Origin: Marinifilum flexuosum
GTDB taxonomy: Bacteria > Bacteroidota > Bacteroidia > Bacteroidales > Marinifilaceae
Length of the DNA stretch: 64,000 nucleotides
Assembly (NCBI RefSeq): GCF_003610555.1
Contig: NZ_RAPQ01000009.1
Coordinates: 124,001 to 188,000 of the forward strand
Direction: 5' to 3'
Shown: positions 1 through 8,881 of the stretch, one piece after another
Position numbering within the stretch: position 1 is the first letter of the stretch
How the letters are laid out: each line of letters starts with the position of its first letter
The notes under the pieces: generated by a model
What the model saw: only the letters and a program-made list of their open reading frames with translations
Told to the model about the DNA's origin: nothing
The model's database searches: none
Program-made: the position numbers and the translations under genes

Positions 1-102
1 AACAAAGTTACCTGGTTTGCGTGCTTTAGCAATTAAAGGAGCTTCAACTACAATTTTTACTACTTTTTCTGAAAAATTTTCTTTTTCAACGATCTTGTTC
101 AT
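1..102 (-). CDS. Ferredoxin-NADP+ reductase / sulfide dehydrogenase alpha-type flavoprotein, N-terminus only (cut by window edge)
   Basis: Only the first 34 codons lie in the window. The gene reads leftward from an ATG at 102 and is open to base 1. The visible residues (start MNKIVEKENF, then VVEAPLIAKARKPGNFV) match the opening beta-strands of the FAD-binding domain of the NfnA/SudB family, the electron-bifurcating NADH-dependent ferredoxin-NADP+ reductase subunit. The family name is recalled from the typical 'EAPLIAKKRKAGQF' pattern. The partner subunit would lie outside the window. A promoter candidate sits at 215-248. Confidence 0.7.
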   Translation of the reverse strand, partial: MNKIVEKENFSEKVVKIVVEAPLIAKARKPGNFV

Positions 103-214
103 TACTTTTTTTATAAATGAATGAAAAAACAGAATAAAAACTGACTTATTCATCTTTGGAACATGCTAATTCGCAATCGTTTCCATATCTGAATTTCAGC
201 ACTTGTTTCTATTC

Positions 215-248
215 CAAATGTAAAAAGAAGTGGCATACCTACCTACAA
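215..248 (-). promoter_or_regulatory. Candidate Bacteroidota promoter for the flavoprotein gene at the left edge
   Basis: On the minus strand an exact TAnnTTTG -7 box (TACATTTG, 215-222) is preceded by a TTG at 246-248, with a 23-base spacer that is slightly long for the -33/-7 pair of Bacteroidota sigma-ABfr promoters. It would give a leader of roughly 100 bases. Confidence 0.35.
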
Positions 249-601
249 CTAAAAAAGTATTTTTAAACAGTTTTTTAGTTTAGGATAAATCTAATTAAAC
301 CCTTAGATTCTCAGCGTTTTTGAACAATCACCTCTTCCTGCAAATAACGAGTTTGTAAAATATAGCATTACAACTACTTATGCAAAAAATACAGAAATAT
401 TTCTCTCCCTACAATCCTATCAAGAATAAATCGAGATTAGAAACTTGTACAAACACTTCTTTTCATCATTTCACTTGCTGAATGGTTATATGACAAACTT
501 AACTTATACATCTGGCTTTGACCTGAAACAAATAAAGGAGAAACTGTAACAATTTACTGAATCCATATTTACTAGATGTATATACTATCTAAAATAACAC
601 A

Positions 602-630
602 AAAGGGCATCCATAATTCAGGATACCCTT
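602..630 (-). terminator. Intrinsic terminator of the alcohol dehydrogenase
   Basis: On the minus strand the arms AAGGGTATCC and GGATGCCCTT pair (one G-U) around an 8-base loop and run into TTTT. The hairpin sits 25 bases beyond the stop of the gene at 655. Confidence 0.75.
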
Positions 631-654
631 CGTTCTATTACGATATAACTGTGA

Positions 655-1806
655 TTAGAAATCAATCTTTGTTCCTTCGTAACATGCCTGATAGATTGCC
701 TTAATCTCTTCAAACTTTGGTTTACGAGGATTGAATAAGGTACATGGATCTTTCATTGCATTCTCAGTTAATGTATCCAATTTAGCATCCCATTCTTCCT
801 GGCTAATACCATATTCTTTAATAGAACCAACTACACCTACTTTTAAGCGTAAAGCTTCAATTTCTTGTGCAAAATCTTCAGCAGTTGATTTTCCAAACAA
901 AGCAGCTAAATCTTCATATTTGTCGGTAACTTTAGAGTTGAAACGAGCTACATTAGGCATTAGAATAGCATTACCACATCCGTGAGGAATACCAAAAGTA
1001 CCTCCAATTTGATGAGACATAGAGTGAACAATTCCCAACCATACATTGGTAAAAGCCATACCTGCCATACATGATGCATCGTGCATTGCCTGACGAGCTT
1101 CTTTGTTGTTTGGTTCAGTGTAAGCTGTTGGTAAGTTTTCGAATACCAATTCAATAGCACCTTTTGCCAAAGAATCGTTGTAACGATCAGCAATATTTGA
1201 TACGTAAGCTTCAACACCGTGACTTAAAGCATCTAAACCAGTGTTTGCAGTTACATGAGCCGGCATACTTTCACAAAGTTCACCATCAACAATTGATACA
1301 TCAGGAGTTAACTCGTGAGAAACAATTGGATACTTGGTTCCTTTTTCTTTGTCTGTGATTACAGAAAGACCTGTGATTTCGGTACCAGTACCACTTGTTG
1401 AAGGAATTGCTACAAAATAAGCTTTGCTACGCATTTTCTTAACTGCAAAAGGAGCTGCTAACTCTTCTAGAGTTGACTCTGGATACTCATAGTATACCCA
1501 CATTGCTTTTGCCGCATCAATAGCTGAACAACCACCTAAACCAACAATAACATCTGGTTGCTCTTGTGTGAAGAAATCAGCTCCTCTTTTCACAGTATCA
1601 ATAGATGGATCAGCTTCAACACCTGAGAATACTACTGAAGAAATTCCTGCTTCTTTCAAAAAGTCTTCAGTTCTTTTTAATGAACCATTTGCTCTTACCG
1701 AGTTACCTCCAATTACGATAACTGCTTTTTTACCTTTTAATTCTTTTAAATTTTCAAGACTTCCCAATCCGTGGAAGATCTCTTTTGGTACGATAAATTT
1801 TGCCAT
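655..1806 (-). CDS. Iron-containing alcohol dehydrogenase
   Basis: This 383-residue protein is a full-length group III (iron-dependent) alcohol dehydrogenase, which interconverts aldehydes and alcohols with NAD(P)H in the cytoplasm. Visible signatures are a nucleotide-binding GGCSAIDAAK (residues 91-100), STSGTGTE at 136-143, and the four metal ligands expected from the FucO/1,3-propanediol dehydrogenase family: Asp192, His196, His261 and His275. The substrate cannot be read from sequence; ethanol, butanol, propanediol or lactaldehyde are all possible. Such enzymes usually regenerate NAD+ in fermentation. It is transcribed alone, with its own -7 box at 1900-1907 and a terminator at 602-630. 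The adjacent upstream AraC gene runs in the same direction and is a natural candidate regulator. Confidence 0.93.
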   Translation of the reverse strand: MAKFIVPKEIFHGLGSLENLKELKGKKAVIVIGGNSVRANGSLKRTEDFLKEAGISSVVFSGVEADPSIDTVKRGADFFTQEQPDVIVGLGGCSAIDAAKAMWVYYEYPESTLEELAAPFAVKKMRSKAYFVAIPSTSGTGTEITGLSVITDKEKGTKYPIVSHELTPDVSIVDGELCESMPAHVTANTGLDALSHGVEAYVSNIADRYNDSLAKGAIELVFENLPTAYTEPNNKEARQAMHDASCMAGMAFTNVWLGIVHSMSHQIGGTFGIPHGCGNAILMPNVARFNSKVTDKYEDLAALFGKSTAEDFAQEIEALRLKVGVVGSIKEYGISQEEWDAKLDTLTENAMKDPCTLFNPRKPKFEEIKAIYQACYEGTKIDF

Positions 1807-1899
1807 AACTTTTTATTTAATTTGGTTTTTATCAATTCAAAACAATTGTTCTACTGAATGCTCATTTCAGTCTTGAACCATTGTTAATGATTACGCTGA

Positions 1900-1907
1900 C
1901 AAAAGTA
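1900..1907 (-). promoter_or_regulatory. Candidate -7 box for the alcohol dehydrogenase
   Basis: The minus strand reads TACTTTTG, an exact match to the Bacteroidota TAnnTTTG box, about 94 bases upstream of the start codon. No clear -33 TTG is seen. The same octamer forms the -7 box of the neighbouring AraC gene. Confidence 0.4.
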
Positions 1908-2045
1908 TGGCAAGTCCCCTTCAGCATGCTTACTGAAAAAGTTCATTCTATTATTAAAAAAGGTCAAGTTGATTTTAAAATGAATCTTTTATCCTAACAC
2001 ACCCTACAGACACCCTATAAAATAAGGATTTTATATAGCTATGAA

Positions 2046-2885
2046 TTACTTAGTAATTTCCGTTGGACTAATTCCAAATTTATTTTTAAAGGCAATACTA
2101 AAATTAGGAAGATTAGAATATCCAAAGTCCAGATAGATGTCCGAAGCTGTAACATCACCTTGTTGTAATAACTCTTTTGCTCTTTGCAGCCTTTTATCCT
2201 GAAGCCACTTTCCTGGTGACATTTCATATTCTGCAATAAAATTGCGTTTGAATGTTGACAGACTCATATTACACAAAAAGGCAATTTCCTCTAACTTTAG
2301 ATTCGAATATGCATTGCTCTCTATCACCTTTTTAAATGGGGAATGTTCTTTAGATATCAATGAATGAAGGTACAATTCAAACTTCTCTCCATATTTTCCA
2401 ATAAGATACAACATGATTTCTTCGAACTTAATGGAAAGCAGGTTTTCGTTAAAAGTTGAAGGCATGGCTGCCATTCTGGAGAGCGTACCGATATACGAAG
2501 CGATATATTCATCATTCTCTATCACAAAAAATGGCACTTCCTCTTTTAACTTCCCTTCTTGAATAGGATATTTCTCCAAGAATTCCTTTAATCTATCTTC
2601 AGAAAAGAAAAATAGCTTACAATAATAGATATCATCATTGTCCAAAAGCTCTGTCCATAGCCAATTTCCCTCACGTATTAATAAGGATTGTTCCTTATTC
2701 ACCATTACTGATGCATCGGCAAAATGAACCTGTTTTTTACCTATCTGCAAAAAACTAAACATGTTCATGCTTAAATTGACCTTGCTTTTAACTACATCAC
2801 TGGTCATTTTAAAATCATAAACAAATAAATCTTGCTCTCGACTATCCGATTGAATATATATTTCTGGAATATTTGCTACCGACAT
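2046..2885 (-). CDS. AraC-family transcriptional regulator
   Basis: The 279-residue protein has a C-terminal double helix-turn-helix of the AraC/XylS family (about residues 185-279). It includes LEEIAFLCNMSLSTFKRNF for the first HTH and the hallmark GYSNLPNFSIAFKNKFGISP of the second. The N-terminal 180 residues are a beta-rich sensing region without a family I can name; the layout resembles ExsA-type regulators. The gene lies 239 bases upstream of the iron alcohol dehydrogenase in the same direction, so control of that gene is plausible but inferred. Its promoter is at 2915-2947. Confidence 0.9.
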   Translation of the reverse strand: MSVANIPEIYIQSDSREQDLFVYDFKMTSDVVKSKVNLSMNMFSFLQIGKKQVHFADASVMVNKEQSLLIREGNWLWTELLDNDDIYYCKLFFFSEDRLKEFLEKYPIQEGKLKEEVPFFVIENDEYIASYIGTLSRMAAMPSTFNENLLSIKFEEIMLYLIGKYGEKFELYLHSLISKEHSPFKKVIESNAYSNLKLEEIAFLCNMSLSTFKRNFIAEYEMSPGKWLQDKRLQRAKELLQQGDVTASDIYLDFGYSNLPNFSIAFKNKFGISPTEITK

Positions 2886-2914
2886 GCTAACTCGATTAAA
2901 TAAAGAATCTGAGA

Positions 2915-2947
2915 CAAAAGTAATTCATTTTCTCATAAGTATTCAAC
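2915..2947 (-). promoter_or_regulatory. Promoter of the AraC gene
   Basis: On the minus strand TTG (2945-2947), a 21-base spacer and TACTTTTG (2915-2922) form a good Bacteroidota -33/-7 pair, with the -7 box about 30 bases upstream of the start codon. Confidence 0.5.
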
Positions 2948-2973
2948 AATAAAGTGCAATCTACATTTTATGC

Positions 2974-2981
2974 TATCTTTG
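2974..2981 (+). promoter_or_regulatory. -7 box of the DksA-type gene, deciding its start codon
   Basis: TATCTTTG is an exact TAnnTTTG match. It overlaps the upstream in-frame ATG at 2970, so transcription would begin near 2988. That argues for translation from the next ATG at 3009. Confidence 0.5.
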
Positions 2982-3008
2982 AATAACCCAAACTTTAAGC
3001 AACTCAAA

Positions 3009-3344
3009 ATGATACAAGAGAACAGAGACCATATTGAAAACCAGATAAAAGAAAAGATTGAAAAACTGGAAGTTGAAATTGTTACACTAAAAGATTTAAC
3101 CCAACCCATTTCTCCGGATTCTGCCATTGGACGAGTTAGCCGAATGGATGCCATTAATAACAAAAGTGTAAACGAGGCCGCATTACGCAAGAAGAAATCC
3201 CAATTAATTGCTTTAAAAGAAACAGTGAAAAACCTGGATGACCCTAATTTTGGAAAATGCATGAAGTGTGGTGCCGAAATTCCTATCGGAAGAATCATGA
3301 TCATGCCCGAAAGTAAAAAGTGTGTTCGCTGTGCAAGCAGGTAA
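3009..3344 (+). CDS. TraR/DksA-type zinc-finger protein
   Basis: This small (111-residue) protein has a long charged helical N-terminal half and a C-terminal C4 zinc finger, C-M-K-C-G then C-V-R-C. That is the arrangement of the DksA/TraR family, which binds in the RNA polymerase secondary channel and tunes transcription. I chose the ATG at 3009 rather than 2970 because an exact -7 promoter box covers the upstream ATG and the 13 extra residues are not family-like. The classical DksA coiled-coil tip DxxDxA is not evident, so the protein may be a paralogue with another role. A pair of small membrane genes follows in the same direction. Confidence 0.82.
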   Translation: MIQENRDHIENQIKEKIEKLEVEIVTLKDLTQPISPDSAIGRVSRMDAINNKSVNEAALRKKKSQLIALKETVKNLDDPNFGKCMKCGAEIPIGRIMIMPESKKCVRCASR

Positions 3345-3400
3345 TTATTCCGTAACTTTAATAGTGACAAACTCTTTCATCTAACTCAAACTTTTTAAAA

Positions 3401-3619
3401 ATGTGCGACAGTTGCTGTTTTTCCGGAGTTGGCATGATCATCATGATCGTTTTCTCGATTTTAATTTTCCTTTTGCCATTGATCGCTTTAATAGATATTG
3501 TTAGAAATGAATTTACAAACTCGAACAAACTAATTTGGGTTCTGGTAGTATTGCTGTTCCCATTTTTTGGTCCAATTCTTTATTTTATATTTGGACTGAA
3601 ACAAAAAATTAGAAAATAA
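3401..3619 (+). CDS. Small membrane protein with PLDc_N domain (first of pair)
   Basis: The 72-residue protein has a Cys-rich start (CDSCC), one hydrophobic segment at about 11-33 and a second at about 44-65 containing the W-x(7)-PFFGPILYF pattern of the PLDc_N family (the membrane N-terminus found in cardiolipin synthase-like proteins). It lacks any phospholipase D catalytic domain, as is usual for the stand-alone members. Function is unknown. Only three bases separate it from a paralogue, so the two are co-transcribed and may form a hetero-oligomer. Confidence 0.75.
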   Translation: MCDSCCFSGVGMIIMIVFSILIFLLPLIALIDIVRNEFTNSNKLIWVLVVLLFPFFGPILYFIFGLKQKIRK

Positions 3620-3622
3620 AGT

Positions 3623-3826
3623 ATGATTACCTCAATTCTATTTAATATTTGGCTACTACTTAAAATAGTAGCCATTCTTCTGCCTATTGTTGCAATAGTA
3701 GATATCCTCAAAAGAAAATTACTGGGAATCGACAAATTAATTTGGATTCTACTGGTAATCTTCATTCCGATTATTGGCTCCATTATCTATTTTTACGACC
3801 GCATAAAACATCGAAAGAGAAAATAG
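3623..3826 (+). CDS. Small membrane protein with PLDc_N domain (second of pair)
   Basis: This 67-residue protein is a diverged paralogue of the preceding gene. It has two hydrophobic helices and the same D-x-L-x-R-K...LIWILLVIFIPIIGSIIYF signature, ending in a basic tail (DRIKHRKRK). The tandem arrangement with a 3-base gap points to duplication and joint expression. No catalytic residues are present. Confidence 0.75.
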   Translation: MITSILFNIWLLLKIVAILLPIVAIVDILKRKLLGIDKLIWILLVIFIPIIGSIIYFYDRIKHRKRK

Positions 3827-3834
3827 GTATCTTT

Positions 3835-3883
3835 GCAGTTAGCAGTTAGCAGTTAGCAGTTAGCAGTTAGCAGTTAGCAGTTA
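3835..3883. repeat. Seven tandem copies of the heptamer GCAGTTA
   Basis: Seven perfect copies of GCAGTTA lie directly between the PLDc_N pair and the SUI1 gene. They read through stop codons and are not coding. A perfect heptamer array is prone to slippage, so copy number probably varies between strains. It may alter spacing upstream of the SUI1 gene. Confidence 0.95.
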
Positions 3884-3951
3884 CAAAGTTCGGAGATAAT
3901 CAACCTCCTACCAACTTTATACTTATTACTTTAAACTTTATCCTTTTTGTT

Positions 3952-4287
3952 ATGGCTAAAAAGAAAAAAAATATCGTATACTCAACCAATCCAGATTACA
4001 ACTACGAATACGAAGAAGATTTTGTAGAAGAAACACTTCCCCCTAATCAGCAAAAACTAAAGGTTTTACTAGATAAAAAACAGCGCAAGGGTAAAGTAGT
4101 TACTTTAATTGAAGGTTTTGTTGGCAGTCCTGATGATTTAAAGGATTTAGGAAAAATGCTAAAATCGAAATGTGGTGGCGGAGGATCTGCTAAAGATGGA
4201 GAGATTTTGATTCAAGGCGATCACCGAGATAAGATTATGGATATCCTAAAAGCAGAAGGTTACCAGGTGAAACGTGTTGGTGGATGA
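3952..4287 (+). CDS. SUI1/eIF1-like translation initiation factor (YciH family)
   Basis: The 111-residue protein has a lysine-rich and acidic N-terminal extension (1-45) followed by the SUI1 fold: KGKVVTLIEGF, then LKSKCGGGGSAKDGEILIQG and a C-terminal GYQVKRVGG. Homologues in E. coli (YciH) act on start-site fidelity at the 30S subunit. Its role in Bacteroidota is not well defined. It is probably a single-gene unit ending at the bidirectional terminator 4344-4375. Confidence 0.9.
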   Translation: MAKKKKNIVYSTNPDYNYEYEEDFVEETLPPNQQKLKVLLDKKQRKGKVVTLIEGFVGSPDDLKDLGKMLKSKCGGGGSAKDGEILIQGDHRDKIMDILKAEGYQVKRVGG

Positions 4288-4305
4288 TTTCAATGATTGT
4301 TATAG

Positions 4306-4325
4306 AGACACACGACCGTGTGTCT
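4306..4325. repeat. Short REP-like palindrome
   Basis: AGACACACG and CGTGTGTCT form a perfect 9-bp inverted repeat with a 2-base loop just after the SUI1 stop. Similar 'GAGACACG' palindromes are dispersed in many Bacteroidota genomes. It lacks a T-tract, so it is more likely a REP-type or RNA-stabilising element than a terminator. Confidence 0.55.
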
Positions 4326-4343
4326 GTACATCATACAAATATA

Positions 4344-4375
4344 AAAACCCCGAAATCCTTGGATTTCGGGGTTTT
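4344..4375. terminator. Bidirectional terminator between SUI1 gene and purC
   Basis: AAAACCCCGAAATCC, a two-base loop and the exact complementary arm form a 15-bp stem flanked by A and T tracts on both sides. It serves the two convergent genes. Confidence 0.9.
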
Positions 4376-4395
4376 CTTATATCATCTTACAAAGC

Positions 4396-5343
4396 TTACA
4401 TTTCTTTCAAACAAGCTTCAATGTTCTTTTCAATTCTTTCTTTAACGCTAGTAGCTTCAGCTTTAACGAATTTCTCACCAATAATTTGCTCGTACAACTC
4501 AATGTAACGCTCAGAAATTTGGTTAATTCTTGCCTCATCCATTTCAGGAACTTCTTGTCCTTCCTTACCCTGGAATCCATTTTCCATTAACCACTCACGA
4601 ACAAACTCTTTCGACAATTGCTTTTGAGCTTCGCCATTTGCCAAGCGCTCTTCGTAACCTTCAATGTAGAAATAACGAGATGAATCAGGAGTATGAATTT
4701 CGTCGATCAAGTAAATCTTACCATCTTTCTTACCGAACTCATATTTTGTATCCACCAAAATCAAACCTTTTTCAGCAGCAATTTCAGTACCTCTCTGGAA
4801 CAATTCCATTGTGTACTTTTCAAGAGCTTCGTAATCTTCTTTACTCACGATACCTTGTTCTAAGATCTCTTCTCTTGAGATATCCTCATCGTGACCTTCT
4901 AAAGCTTTGGTTGTAGGTGTAATAATTGGTTTTTCGAACTTTTGGTTTTCAACCATTCCCTCAGGAAGTGGTACACCACATAATGTTCTTTTTCCAGCTT
5001 TGTATTCTCTCCATGCGTGTCCTGTTAGGTATCCACGAATTACCATTTCAACCATGAATGGCTCAGCCAAATGACCAACAGTTACCATTGGATCTGGAGT
5101 AGCAATTTTCCAGTTTGGAACAATATCTGCAGTTGCATCCAAGAAGCGCTCTGCAATTTGGTTCAAAACCTGACCTTTGAAAGGAATTCCCTTAGGCAAT
5201 ACAACATCAAATGCCGAAATACGATCAGAAACAACCATTGCAAGATATTCGTCGTTGATATTATAAACGTCTCTTACCTTACCCTTGTAAACATTTTTCT
5301 GATTCGGAAAATTAAAATCTGTTTTAACAATAGCTTCTTTCAT
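4396..5343 (-). CDS. purC: Phosphoribosylaminoimidazole-succinocarboxamide synthase (SAICAR synthetase)
   Basis: The enzyme joins aspartate to CAIR using ATP, the eighth step of de novo purine synthesis. The 315-residue length is that of the long, yeast-like form rather than the about 237-residue enterobacterial form. Visible family signatures include KGKVRDVY (about 22-29), a DRISAFDV motif near 41, the conserved [15 protein letters not shown] region, and LVDTKYEFG followed by [11 protein letters not shown] for ATP/metal and substrate binding. It appears monocistronic, with a bidirectional terminator just beyond the stop. Confidence 0.97.
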   Translation of the reverse strand: MKEAIVKTDFNFPNQKNVYKGKVRDVYNINDEYLAMVVSDRISAFDVVLPKGIPFKGQVLNQIAERFLDATADIVPNWKIATPDPMVTVGHLAEPFMVEMVIRGYLTGHAWREYKAGKRTLCGVPLPEGMVENQKFEKPIITPTTKALEGHDEDISREEILEQGIVSKEDYEALEKYTMELFQRGTEIAAEKGLILVDTKYEFGKKDGKIYLIDEIHTPDSSRYFYIEGYEERLANGEAQKQLSKEFVREWLMENGFQGKEGQEVPEMDEARINQISERYIELYEQIIGEKFVKAEATSVKERIEKNIEACLKEM

Positions 5344-5590
5344 TGCTCCAAAAAATTCAAATAATTTATAAAACGGTTTAAATTAAGCTAAAAGCCAAAA
5401 GTTGTTAGCCATTAGCCAATAGATATTTCAATTAGTTGCGAAGATAGATAAAAGTAAAATTGTAAAAAAGAACAAATATGGAATTTGTTACAGAAAATTC
5501 ACCTTGAATTTATCCTATAGGGAAAACCCTAATTATTCAATAAGTTGATGCAAAAATACACCCCAATCTGAATTGATAATTGTTCATTAT
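5344..5590. other. Intergenic region upstream of purC
   Basis: AT-rich with the short repeated words typical of this genome (AAGCTAAAAGCCAAAAG, TTAGCCATTAGCC). CGAAGATA at 5439-5446 is a 7/8 match on the minus strand to the -7 box and could drive purC. Nothing else is recognised. Confidence 0.4.
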
Positions 5591-6595
5591 TTACTGATCA
5601 TTGTCCTTCTTCTTCTCCTCCAGCTTTTTCTCTTTTATCCTTTGCTCTACCCTCTCGTCTTCTTTCTCGTAAGCTGCAACAATTTCCTTTACCAAACGGT
5701 GGCGAATAATATCCGAACTATCGAACTCCACCATTGCAATTCCCTTAATCTTTCGAAGAATTCGGAATGCCTGAATCAAACCTGATTGTTGTTTGCGAGG
5801 CAAATCAATTTGGGTAATATCACCGGTAATCATAAACTTACCACTGGTTCCCATACGAGTTAAGAACATTTTCAACTGTTTGGTAGTTGTATTTTGTGCC
5901 TCATCTAATATTACAAAAGCATCATTTAAGGTTCTACCTCGCATATAGGCCAAAGGTGCAATTTGAATGACCTCAGCTTCCAAATAATCAGCCAGTTTTC
6001 TTGGCGGAATCATATCCAACAAAGCATCGTAAAGCGGTTGCAAATACGGATCAATCTTTTCCTTTAAATCGCCAGGAAGAAAACCAAGATTCTCTCCAGC
6101 CTCAACCGCTGGACGACTCAATATAATACGCTTTACCTCCTGATTGCGCAGAGCTTTAACCGCCAAAGCAATTGCCGTATAGGTTTTACCCGATCCTGCA
6201 GGTCCTACAGCAAACACCATATCGTTTTTAGCTGATTTTTCTACCAGCTTACGCTGATTGGCTGTTTTGGCACGAATAATTTTCCCATTGTTCCCAAAAA
6301 TAATTACACTTTCAGGATCATCAGGGTCTTGAATGCCTGGCGTATTTTCAAGAATGATTCTTTTGATATTGGCAAGAGTAAGAACATTGTACTGGTTGTA
6401 GTGTTGAATCAACAAATTGATTTTATCCTCGAATACCTCAAGTATTTTCTCCTCTCCGCTTGCGATAATTTCATTTCCTCTGCCCACAATTCTTAGCTTC
6501 GGAAACAACTCCTTTACCACTTCAAGTTTTGCATTGTTAATTCCATAAAATTCAAGAGGGTCAATTACCCCTAAAGATATACTCTTTTCTATCAT
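5591..6595 (-). CDS. PhoH-family P-loop ATPase (YbeZ-like)
   Basis: The 334-residue protein has an N-terminal region of about 110 residues, then the PhoH ATPase core. The core shows Walker A GPAGSGKT (131-138), the RPAVEAGENLGFLPGDLKEK segment and Walker B ILDEAQNT. The C-terminus is rich in Lys/Glu. YbeZ/PhoH proteins are cytoplasmic RNA-associated ATPases, usually encoded near ybeY in other bacteria. That partner is not adjacent here; purC lies downstream in the same direction across about 250 bases. Confidence 0.93.
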   Translation of the reverse strand: MIEKSISLGVIDPLEFYGINNAKLEVVKELFPKLRIVGRGNEIIASGEEKILEVFEDKINLLIQHYNQYNVLTLANIKRIILENTPGIQDPDDPESVIIFGNNGKIIRAKTANQRKLVEKSAKNDMVFAVGPAGSGKTYTAIALAVKALRNQEVKRIILSRPAVEAGENLGFLPGDLKEKIDPYLQPLYDALLDMIPPRKLADYLEAEVIQIAPLAYMRGRTLNDAFVILDEAQNTTTKQLKMFLTRMGTSGKFMITGDITQIDLPRKQQSGLIQAFRILRKIKGIAMVEFDSSDIIRHRLVKEIVAAYEKEDERVEQRIKEKKLEEKKKDNDQ

Positions 6596-6693
6596 ATAGT
6601 TTTTTCAATATTCATTACATTTGAGCTCACAAATTAGTTATTAATTCTGATTTGTAAACTCCTTACTAGTGAAAATTATTAAATAAAATTCCA

Positions 6694-6972
6694 ATGATTA
6701 TCCGATTTGTAAAACTTGAAATCCGAAAGGAGCATATTGAGGATTTCAAAATCCTGACAAAGAATGAAAAAGCTGATATTTTGGCCTTCGAAGGATGTTC
6801 TTACCTACAAGTTTTACAGGATCAAAACAATTCTTCCATCTTTTTTACTGTGAGTCATTGGGAATCCGAATCAGCATTAAACATTTATCGAGAATCAGAT
6901 TTTTTCCGTGGCAACTGGAGCCAGGTAAAACAATGGTTTGCCAACAAACCACAAGCTTGGAGCCTTGCCTAA
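6694..6972 (+). CDS. Antibiotic biosynthesis mono-oxygenase (ABM)-like protein
   Basis: The 92-residue protein begins IIRFVKLEIRKEHIEDF and contains the SHWESESALNIYRES segment typical of the dimeric alpha/beta-barrel ABM fold (quinol mono-oxygenase YgiN and relatives). It is of normal length for the fold. The substrate is unknown. It stands between a divergent phoH and a sensor kinase 228 bases downstream. Confidence 0.75.
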   Translation: MIIRFVKLEIRKEHIEDFKILTKNEKADILAFEGCSYLQVLQDQNNSSIFFTVSHWESESALNIYRESDFFRGNWSQVKQWFANKPQAWSLA

Positions 6973-7200
6973 TTACAGGCTTCTTCTCTTATCAAAACCA
7001 TTTTTCAATCCTATTTTCACTACAACTTAAATTTACACCCACAGCAATTACTGTACAATAAATTTAAGCGCTTCTCCACAACTTTTAACAAAAAAAATAC
7101 GTAAAGTAATTTGCAGAAATCATAAGATTGTTATTATTTAGCTATAGAAAAACAATATCTACAATTAGCACCACAACTACAAAACTAATTTATATTACTT

Positions 7201-8763
7201 ATGACTAAAGACATTAACCACATCAAACAATTCTTTTTCGCAACTAGTATAGGATTTATATTTCTACTTGCAAGTTCCCTTATCTGGAACATACAAGAAG
7301 AAAAAAAGACAACATATGAGTTAGCAAAGGTTGAAGCAAAAGGAAATCATAATAAAGATCTATCTTTTCGACGATGGGCTGCAACGCATGGTGGTGTTTA
7401 TATTCCAATTACCGAGAAAATTACTCCGAACAAATACTTAAATTTTGTTCCCGATAGAGACATTACAAGCACAACTGGCAAAAAACTAACTTTAATCAAC
7501 CCGGCCTATATGACCAGGCTTGCATTTGAAATTAGTGAAGCTGAATCTGGAGAAAAAGGACACATAACCAGTTTAAATCCAATACATCCTAAAAACAAAC
7601 CAGATGAGTGGGAAATTAAAGCATTAAAATTGTTCGAAAACGGAGCTAAGGAATACAGCAGCGTTGAAACCATAGACAATAAAGAGTACTTGCGTTATAT
7701 AAAACCTCTTTATGTAGAAAAAGGATGTTTGAAATGTCATACTGAGGGGAAGTATCAGTTGGGAGACATTCACGGTGGAATTAGCGTAGCCATTCCTATG
7801 GAAAGGTATGATGCCATATTAAATTCTAAAATACAAGATTATGCCTATTCGCATGTTTTAATTGCCCTAATGGGATTATTTTTAGGATGGCTAGCCTATC
7901 GAAGAACTTTACATTCGGTAAGAGAGAAAAACGAATCACAACACAAAATAGCTGTTAACGAAGCCTTGTTAAGAGAAAAAAACAGAGAGCTTATCACTGC
8001 AAAAGATAAAGCTGAAGAAAGCGATCGCTTAAAAACAATTTTCCTTCAAAATATGAGTCACGAAATCAGGACTCCAATGAATGCCATTCTTGGTTTTTCA
8101 TCATTGCTTCCCGACGAATTTGATAATAGAAACAAACTAATTGAATACACCAGTATCATTAATCAAAGAGGAAAAGATTTACTTCGTATTATTAACGATT
8201 TGCTTGACATTTCAAAAATTGAATCAGAAAAAGTAGAATTACATATCGAACAGTTTGATTTAAACTCTCTATTAATTGAAGTACAATCTGTTGCTTTAGC
8301 CCTGCAAAGCAGGTACGAGAAATACCATATTAATGTAATATTTCCAATAAACTTCGATAACGAAAACATTGTTCTTTGCAGTGATAAAGGAAGACTAAAG
8401 CAGGTGTTTGCCAATTTAATTAGCAATGCCTTTAAATTTACACAAGAAGGAAGCATTACTATTGGCTATTACCTTTCAGCAAATAAAATTTACTTTCAAG
8501 TTGAAGACACGGGCATTGGAATCCCTGGAAAAGAATTAGAGAATGTGTTCAACCGTTTCACCCAGGTAGAACAGGAAACCACACGCACTCACGATGGAAC
8601 AGGCCTGGGTTTATCCATTGTAAAAGGAATTCTACGTCTTTTAAACGGACAAATAGATGTTGAATCAGAAGAGAATAAAGGCAGTAAATTCACCTTCTAC
8701 ATCCCACTACAAAATGCTGATTCAGAACAAGGCCAACAACAAAAATTGCAGTTTGAAGTGTAA
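7201..8763 (+). CDS. Membrane sensor histidine kinase with DUF3365-type haem-c sensing domain
   Basis: The 520-residue protein has an N-terminal membrane helix (about 12-30), a periplasmic domain (31-215) of the DUF3365/Tll0287 type carrying a haem-c attachment motif C176-L-K-C179-H180, and a second helix (219-234). A short linker leads to HisKA with the phospho-acceptor His287 in FLQNMSHEIRTPMN. The HATPase domain shows N-box NLISNAFKF, DTGIGIPG and GTGLGLSIVKG. No receiver domain is fused, so it needs a separate response regulator. A covalently bound haem suggests redox, NO or O2 sensing, which is inferred. The gene is monocistronic and is followed by the 41-bp repeat array. Confidence 0.9.
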   Translation: MTKDINHIKQFFFATSIGFIFLLASSLIWNIQEEKKTTYELAKVEAKGNHNKDLSFRRWAATHGGVYIPITEKITPNKYLNFVPDRDITSTTGKKLTLINPAYMTRLAFEISEAESGEKGHITSLNPIHPKNKPDEWEIKALKLFENGAKEYSSVETIDNKEYLRYIKPLYVEKGCLKCHTEGKYQLGDIHGGISVAIPMERYDAILNSKIQDYAYSHVLIALMGLFLGWLAYRRTLHSVREKNESQHKIAVNEALLREKNRELITAKDKAEESDRLKTIFLQNMSHEIRTPMNAILGFSSLLPDEFDNRNKLIEYTSIINQRGKDLLRIINDLLDISKIESEKVELHIEQFDLNSLLIEVQSVALALQSRYEKYHINVIFPINFDNENIVLCSDKGRLKQVFANLISNAFKFTQEGSITIGYYLSANKIYFQVEDTGIGIPGKELENVFNRFTQVEQETTRTHDGTGLGLSIVKGILRLLNGQIDVESEENKGSKFTFYIPLQNADSEQGQQQKLQFEV

Positions 8764-8881
8764 ACACAATGTAACAGTTGCAAACTCTAACAGTCACAAA
8801 ATCCAATAGTCAAAAGGTGAATCCTTAAGAATTACTGAATAATGGTCACTCTTGACCTTATATACTCTTCGCAAAATATAC

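Larger units (their letters stand above)
103..654. other. Intergenic stretch without a gene
   Basis: This AT-rich interval lies between the ATG of the edge flavoprotein and the stop of the alcohol dehydrogenase. It holds the promoter candidate at 215-248 and the dehydrogenase terminator at 602-630. I see no coding region, RNA gene or repeat in the remainder. Confidence 0.6.
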
